Of a DNA stretch of 64,000 nucleotides, positions 60,840 to 64,000 are shown in pieces. Origin of the DNA: Anaerolentibacter hominis. Its GTDB lineage: Bacteria > Bacillota > Clostridia > Lachnospirales > Lachnospiraceae. The position numbers and the translations under genes are program-made. Position 1 is the first letter of the stretch. The number at the start of each line of letters is the position of its first letter. The DNA is taken from positions 310,001 through 374,000 of the forward strand of contig NZ_JAWDIX010000002.1 of NCBI RefSeq assembly GCF_032380675.1. The letters run 5' to 3'. Under the pieces are notes generated by a model. The model saw only the letters and a list, made by a program, of their open reading frames with translations, did not search any database and was not told where the DNA came from.

Positions 60840-61343
60840 ATGATACAGGAAGATAACTACGACAAAATTGTCCAGTATATAATAAGCAGTCAGGCAAAAT
60901 TTTACCGGTTGGCCTATAGTTATGTGCGGAATCAGGACGACGCTCTGGACATTGTACAGAATTCTGTGTGTAAAGCCCTGGAACATTACCATACCCTGCG
61001 GAATGTGGATTATGTGAAAACCTGGTTTTACCGGATTCTTGTAAATGAAAGCTTAAATTTTATGAAACGGCGGCGAAGGGAACTGGCGTCAGAGACAATA
61101 GAAGAAGCTGCCGGCACGGCAGTTCATTCGGAATCTGTCTTTGATTATGATGCAGAGGACCTCCTGGAAAAGCTTGAGCTCCTGCCGGGAGATGTCCAGA
61201 ATATTATCCGCCTGTACTATTTTGAAGAATTTAAGCTGAAAGAAATCGCTGAGGTTACCGGCAAAAATATCAGCACGGTAAAGGCAAAGCTGTATCGGGG
61301 GCTAAAGAAGCTAAAGATAGAACTTGAGGGAGATTTGCAATGA
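60840..61343 (+). CDS. ECF sigma factor (SigV-like)
   Basis: 167 residues. Region 2 (AKFYRLAYSYVRNQDDALDI with VQNSVCKALEHYHTL) and region 4 (FEEFKLKEIAEVTGKNISTV, then KAKLYRGLKKLKIEL). It overlaps the next gene (ATGA), which encodes an RsiV-type membrane anti-sigma. In Bacillus and Clostridioides SigV answers lysozyme; that is the most likely signal here. The ribosome binding site is distant (AAGGAG about 17 bp away), so translation may be weak. Confidence 0.9.
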   Translation: MIQEDNYDKIVQYIISSQAKFYRLAYSYVRNQDDALDIVQNSVCKALEHYHTLRNVDYVKTWFYRILVNESLNFMKRRRRELASETIEEAAGTAVHSESVFDYDAEDLLEKLELLPGDVQNIIRLYYFEEFKLKEIAEVTGKNISTVKAKLYRGLKKLKIELEGDLQ

Positions 61344-62239
61344 CGCGCATAGAAGAAGCAAAACAGAATTATGATCAGATTGAGATTCCGGCAGAATTAA
61401 ATAAAATAGTTTTAGCAGCGATACATGACTGTGAAGAAAGACGGAAGAACAGACAAATAAAGCGGTCATCCGGGTATGTGCGGATGCTGATTCATGCAGC
61501 CGTGTTCCTTCTGTTCCTGTTGACAGCCGGCCTTAATATAAGCAGTACGTTCGCGCAGGCCATGCAGGAAATTCCGGTTGTCGGCAAGATAGCGAAGATT
61601 CTCACCTTCCGATCTTATCAATGGAGTGATGGAGATAAGACGGAATCCGTCAAAATTCCACAGATCGTATTAGATGAGGAAGAGCCAGAAGAGGGAAAGA
61701 CGGAATTTATTCTGGATGTGAATAATGAAATAGAAAAAGCATGCGAGGAGGTCCGCATACAGGCGGAGCAGATAGTTGCAGACTATAAGGCTGCATTTCT
61801 GGAAACCGGCGGGACGGAAGAAGAATTTACCCAGAAAGAAATACAGATTACAGTCGATTATACGATACTCTGTGAAAATGAGAGGTATCTCTCCTTTGCC
61901 GTAATGGCGGGAGAAAATGGAATCGGCTACAACCAAACCTTCTATTATAATATTGATTTAAAGAAGGGGCGGTATGTCACTCTGGCAGATCTGCTGGGAT
62001 CAAATTATATTGAGCTTGCGAACCGCCAGATAAGGGAGCAGATGGAACAGAGGATGACGGAGGACGAGTATCTGGTCTATTTTGACGGGAGTAATGGGTT
62101 TGAGGGATTTACCACCGTTGATGATGTGACTGCATTTTATATCAATGATTCCGGCAATCCTGTTGTAGTTTTCCCGCCTTATCAGATTGCGCCAGGCGGA
62201 TTTGGAGCGCAGGAGTTTGAGATACGGAATAAGGAGTGA
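61340..62239 (+). CDS. RsiV-like anti-sigma factor (DUF3298)
   Basis: 299 residues: cytosolic N-terminus (1-50) that would hold the sigma factor, one helix (about 52-70, LIHAAVFLLFLLTAGL), then DUF4179/RsiV-type linker and a C-terminal DUF3298 domain (about 190-299) with YYNIDLKKGRYVTLADLLG and VVFPPYQIAPGG. In RsiV the DUF3298 domain binds lysozyme and then the protein is cut. Stop at 62237 forms the first GTGAAA of hairpin array 2. Confidence 0.88.
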   Translation: MTRIEEAKQNYDQIEIPAELNKIVLAAIHDCEERRKNRQIKRSSGYVRMLIHAAVFLLFLLTAGLNISSTFAQAMQEIPVVGKIAKILTFRSYQWSDGDKTESVKIPQIVLDEEEPEEGKTEFILDVNNEIEKACEEVRIQAEQIVADYKAAFLETGGTEEEFTQKEIQITVDYTILCENERYLSFAVMAGENGIGYNQTFYYNIDLKKGRYVTLADLLGSNYIELANRQIREQMEQRMTEDEYLVYFDGSNGFEGFTTVDDVTAFYINDSGNPVVVFPPYQIAPGGFGAQEFEIRNKE

Positions 62240-62346
62240 AAGCTGCGGCAAAGCCGCAGGTGAAAGTATTCCTTCGGAGCAGTGAAAGGCGGACCTTCGG
62301 TCCGGTGAAAATGCCCGGCGGGCAGTGAAGAACGGATAAGGTGAAA
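62236..62346 (+). repeat. GTGAAA-spaced hairpin array 2
   Basis: GTGAAA at 62236, 62260, 62282, 62305, GTGAAG at 62325, GTGAAA at 62341. Between them: CTGCGGC-AAA-GCCGCAG, TTCCTTCGGA, CGGACC-TTC-GGTCCG, TGCCCGGCGGGCA, then a short non-palindromic AACGGATAAG. Periods 24, 22, 23, 20 and 16. The second and fourth cassettes nearly match the second and first cassettes of array 1 at 47.6 kb. Confidence 0.8.
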
Positions 62347-62408
62347 TAGGTGTGTGTTTTATGTTATAATGATAGCTGGTCTTATTAAATGTTTTGGAGG
62401 GATCTGCT

Positions 62409-62585
62409 ATGTTTGAATCGTGCGAGTACCGGGTGGACAGGATTGACGGTGATTATGCTTTTTTGTGCCGTACTGATGGGGCGGAGGGTGACTTGAAAAT
62501 GGTTGCGAGAGCTCTGCTGCCTGCGGAGGTTGAAGAGGGGTCCTGTCTTTTGTATGAGATGATGGAGTACAGAATTATCGAATAA
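62409..62585 (+). CDS. Small DUF3006-like protein
   Basis: 58 residues from the ATG at 62409 (GGAGGG site). MFESCEYRVDRIDGDYAFLC and ALLPAEVEEGSCLLYEM follow the pattern of DUF3006 proteins (VDRIEGxxAVL then LLPxxVxEGDVL). Function unknown. TATAAT at about 62364-62369 lies upstream. Confidence 0.65.
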   Translation: MFESCEYRVDRIDGDYAFLCRTDGAEGDLKMVARALLPAEVEEGSCLLYEMMEYRIIE

Positions 62586-62605
62586 ATCACCTGGTTTCTT
62601 GTTAA

Positions 62606-62659
62606 TCGAAAGGTTTTTGATTACATTGGAAGTCTCCAAACTCTTCTATGTAATTAAAA
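62606..62659 (+). repeat. Imperfect hairpin, dispersed family (copy 2)
   Basis: CGAAAGGTTTTTGATTACA then GGAAGTCTCCAAACTCTTC then TGTAATTAAAA. The CGAAAGG-T5-GAT start and CTCCAAACT centre repeat those of the hairpin at 60586-60640 (minus strand), while the stem sequence differs. Confidence 0.6.
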
Positions 62660-62698
62660 GAGGGGGCCGTTCAGCCTGTTGCTGAACGGCCCCCTCTC
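62659..62698. terminator. Terminator between convergent genes
   Basis: AGAGGGGGCCGTTCAG and complement around CCTGTT. It is downstream of the small gene and of the minus-strand histidine kinase. Confidence 0.85.
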
Positions 62699-62745
62699 CT
62701 GCAAAAACCGATTCTTATCCGGAGGAATTATAAACAATCGTGGCG

Positions 62746-64000
62746 TTATTGGGATGGCTCATCGGTATTGCTGGCAGTTGACGGCTCCTCCTGCTCCGGT
62801 ACCGGAGTGACGGGGGACGCATCGACGGGAAGAGTTTCTGCGGGGTCTGGTTTTTCGGGTTCTTCCAGTTTGTTGAATGTAATAAGTGCTTTGAATAAAT
62901 CTCCGTCCAGGACAATGTCAAAACTGCCGTCCTGGAGTTTGGTAAGACTTTGAGCGATGGACAGCCCCAGCCCGCTTCCCTCTGTATTCCGGGAAAGATC
63001 TCCCCGGACAAACCTTGCCATCAGCTCTTCGGAATCTATATTTAGCTGTGTGGCTGAGATATTTTTCACTGATATAGTTATTTTGTCTTCTGTTTCTATG
63101 GCGTCTACATAGACGCGGGTTCCTTCCAGCGCATATTTGCTCACATTGGAGAATGCATTTTCGATGATGCGGAAGGTACTTCGCCCATCGGCCAGTATAT
63201 AGACCGGCTTTTCCGGAAGCGTGAGTACGGCGGTCAGGTTCCTCTCGCTGAATTTCCCCTCGAATTCGCCGCAGGACTGGCGTACCAGTTCAATCAGATT
63301 GATTTTTTCCAAATGGAGGCTGATAGCTCCGGACGAGGCCTTGGAGGCTTCAACCAGATCTTCAATCAATGTCTTCAGCCGCCAGGATTTATTTTCCAGT
63401 ATTTTCAGATAACCTCTGGCCGTATCGTTGTGAAGGTCTTCTTTCCCAAGCAGATCCACATAATTGATAATAGAGGTTAACGGCGTCTTAATATCGTGAG
63501 ACACATTGGTGATCAGCTCGGTCTTGAGCCGCTCGCTTTTTAACTGTTCATCCACGGCCTCGGAAAATCCCTCGCTGATATTATTAATATATTCACCCAG
63601 CTTGCGGATCGGGGCTGAGCGTATGGTATCCGGTATCTTGTGAGTCAGATCTCCATCCTGAATCAGCTTGGTTTCTGTCATAACCACATTGATATCGGCA
63701 GAAAGACGGAGTAAAAGCAGGGCGGCCACAAAGAAGGCAATCAGGAAGAGAATACCGCCGATTACCACACCCTGTCTTCCGATGAGGCAGAATATTCCGA
63801 TTACAACGCTGATTCCCAGGAATAGTATCAGGAAAGCGGCGGTCTGATAGGTCACGTTTTTATTTTGAAAGAAACGGATACACCAGTGTTTTAATTTCCT
63901 GGCTATTTTGTATAGCAGGAAGTTGGAGAAAAATGTGCGGGCCTTAACCCGGCGGAATAAACTGAACAGACAGGCCGTTCCCGGAATATAGAAACACAAA
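62746..64000 (-). CDS. HAMP-type sensor histidine kinase (5' partial)
   Basis: At least 417 residues; the frame is open to the right window edge, so the start and first helices are missing. Two hydrophobic helices remain (about 50-70 and 78-97), then a HAMP-like linker (LIQDGDLTHKIPDTIRSAPI), HisKA with ELITNVSHDIKTPLTS (phospho-His), N box IIENAFSNVSKYAL, and G boxes RGDLSRNTEGSGLGLSIAQS. A Pro/Glu/Thr-rich tail of about 40 residues is unusual. The partner regulator must lie outside the window. Confidence 0.9.
   Translation of the reverse strand, partial: LCFYIPGTACLFSLFRRVKARTFFSNFLLYKIARKLKHWCIRFFQNKNVTYQTAAFLILFLGISVVIGIFCLIGRQGVVIGGILFLIAFFVAALLLLRLSADINVVMTETKLIQDGDLTHKIPDTIRSAPIRKLGEYINNISEGFSEAVDEQLKSERLKTELITNVSHDIKTPLTSIINYVDLLGKEDLHNDTARGYLKILENKSWRLKTLIEDLVEASKASSGAISLHLEKINLIELVRQSCGEFEGKFSERNLTAVLTLPEKPVYILADGRSTFRIIENAFSNVSKYALEGTRVYVDAIETEDKITISVKNISATQLNIDSEELMARFVRGDLSRNTEGSGLGLSIAQSLTKLQDGSFDIVLDGDLFKALITFNKLEEPEKPDPAETLPVDASPVTPVPEQEEPSTASNTDEPSQ

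Noticed and set aside
62236..62346. Chain of ordinary terminators after the rsiV-like gene
   Set aside because: The hairpins have no T runs and are separated by a fixed GTGAAA at regular spacing, which termination does not need.
1..64000. Prophage, integrative element or IS transposase
   Set aside because: No integrase, transposase, capsid or conjugation gene cluster; the single TraX-like gene is a common chromosomal protein.

Overview
The window looks like chromosomal DNA of a low-to-mid GC, strictly anaerobic Firmicute of the Lachnospiraceae / Clostridium cluster XIVa type. Supporting signs are strong AGGAGG-type ribosome binding sites, an oxygen-sensitive class III ribonucleotide reductase, paired BlaI/BlaR1-like regulators, GHKL/LytTR two-component genes, a CspB-like subtilase and an SLH-anchored BspA-type leucine-rich-repeat protein. 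The species cannot be fixed from sequence alone. I see no rRNA, tRNA, prophage, transposase gene or CRISPR array.

Layout. 1-4600: K+ transport (TrkH/KtrB end, KtrA), a Gfo/Idh/MocA oxidoreductase and a CPA1-type antiporter with RCK_C domains. 4930-6390: methylmalonate-semialdehyde-dehydrogenase-like enzyme. 6500-15100: surface/signalling island: a secreted LRR-Big2-SLH protein coupled to a receiver-like protein without a phospho-acceptor, a divergent LytTR regulator plus GHKL kinase (the kinase is broken at a run of 11 G), a PAS-GGDEF protein and a membrane TPR protein. 15280-17680: subtilase, then a decayed ATPase-tail/antitoxin/toxin remnant. 17713-23343: two BlaI/M56 pairs with recognisable but different operators, around a LytTR-DUF3021 pair. 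23584-30875: ABC exporter, AraC, LysR, XRE and TetR regulators and a flavin redox operon. 31332-36241: iron-type alcohol dehydrogenase, a propeller-like protein, a TPR lipoprotein and HflX. 36342-41718: deoxynucleotide block (NrdR boxes, nrdD, thyA, folA), then ilvE. 41799-44379: HAD hydrolase, TraX-like, PAP2 and a 50-aa protein. 44649-51823: leftward operon of a sigma factor, its likely membrane regulator, a transglutaminase lipoprotein and a reduced type IV pilus/type II secretion-like set. 52016-62585: deacetylase, inositol-monophosphatase-like, CYTH, feoAB, LacI/FGGY kinase/deoC, SigV/RsiV-like pair and a 58-aa protein. 62746-64000: histidine kinase running off the right edge.

The most unusual content is non-coding. 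(1) A roughly 170-185 bp multi-hairpin element occurs four times plus one end fragment; its stems differ in sequence but keep pairing, while a 20-nt segment with the core CCTATAGAGG is nearly invariant. (2) Two arrays are built from GTGAAA spacers separating small, mostly unrelated hairpins. (3) Five tandem 113-115 bp units lie between araC and lysR and end in a long perfect hairpin. (4) Two smaller dispersed hairpin families are present. None matches an RNA family I can name with confidence. The sigma-led pilus-like operon, which contains one of the GTGAAA arrays, is the best candidate for an undescribed protein system.
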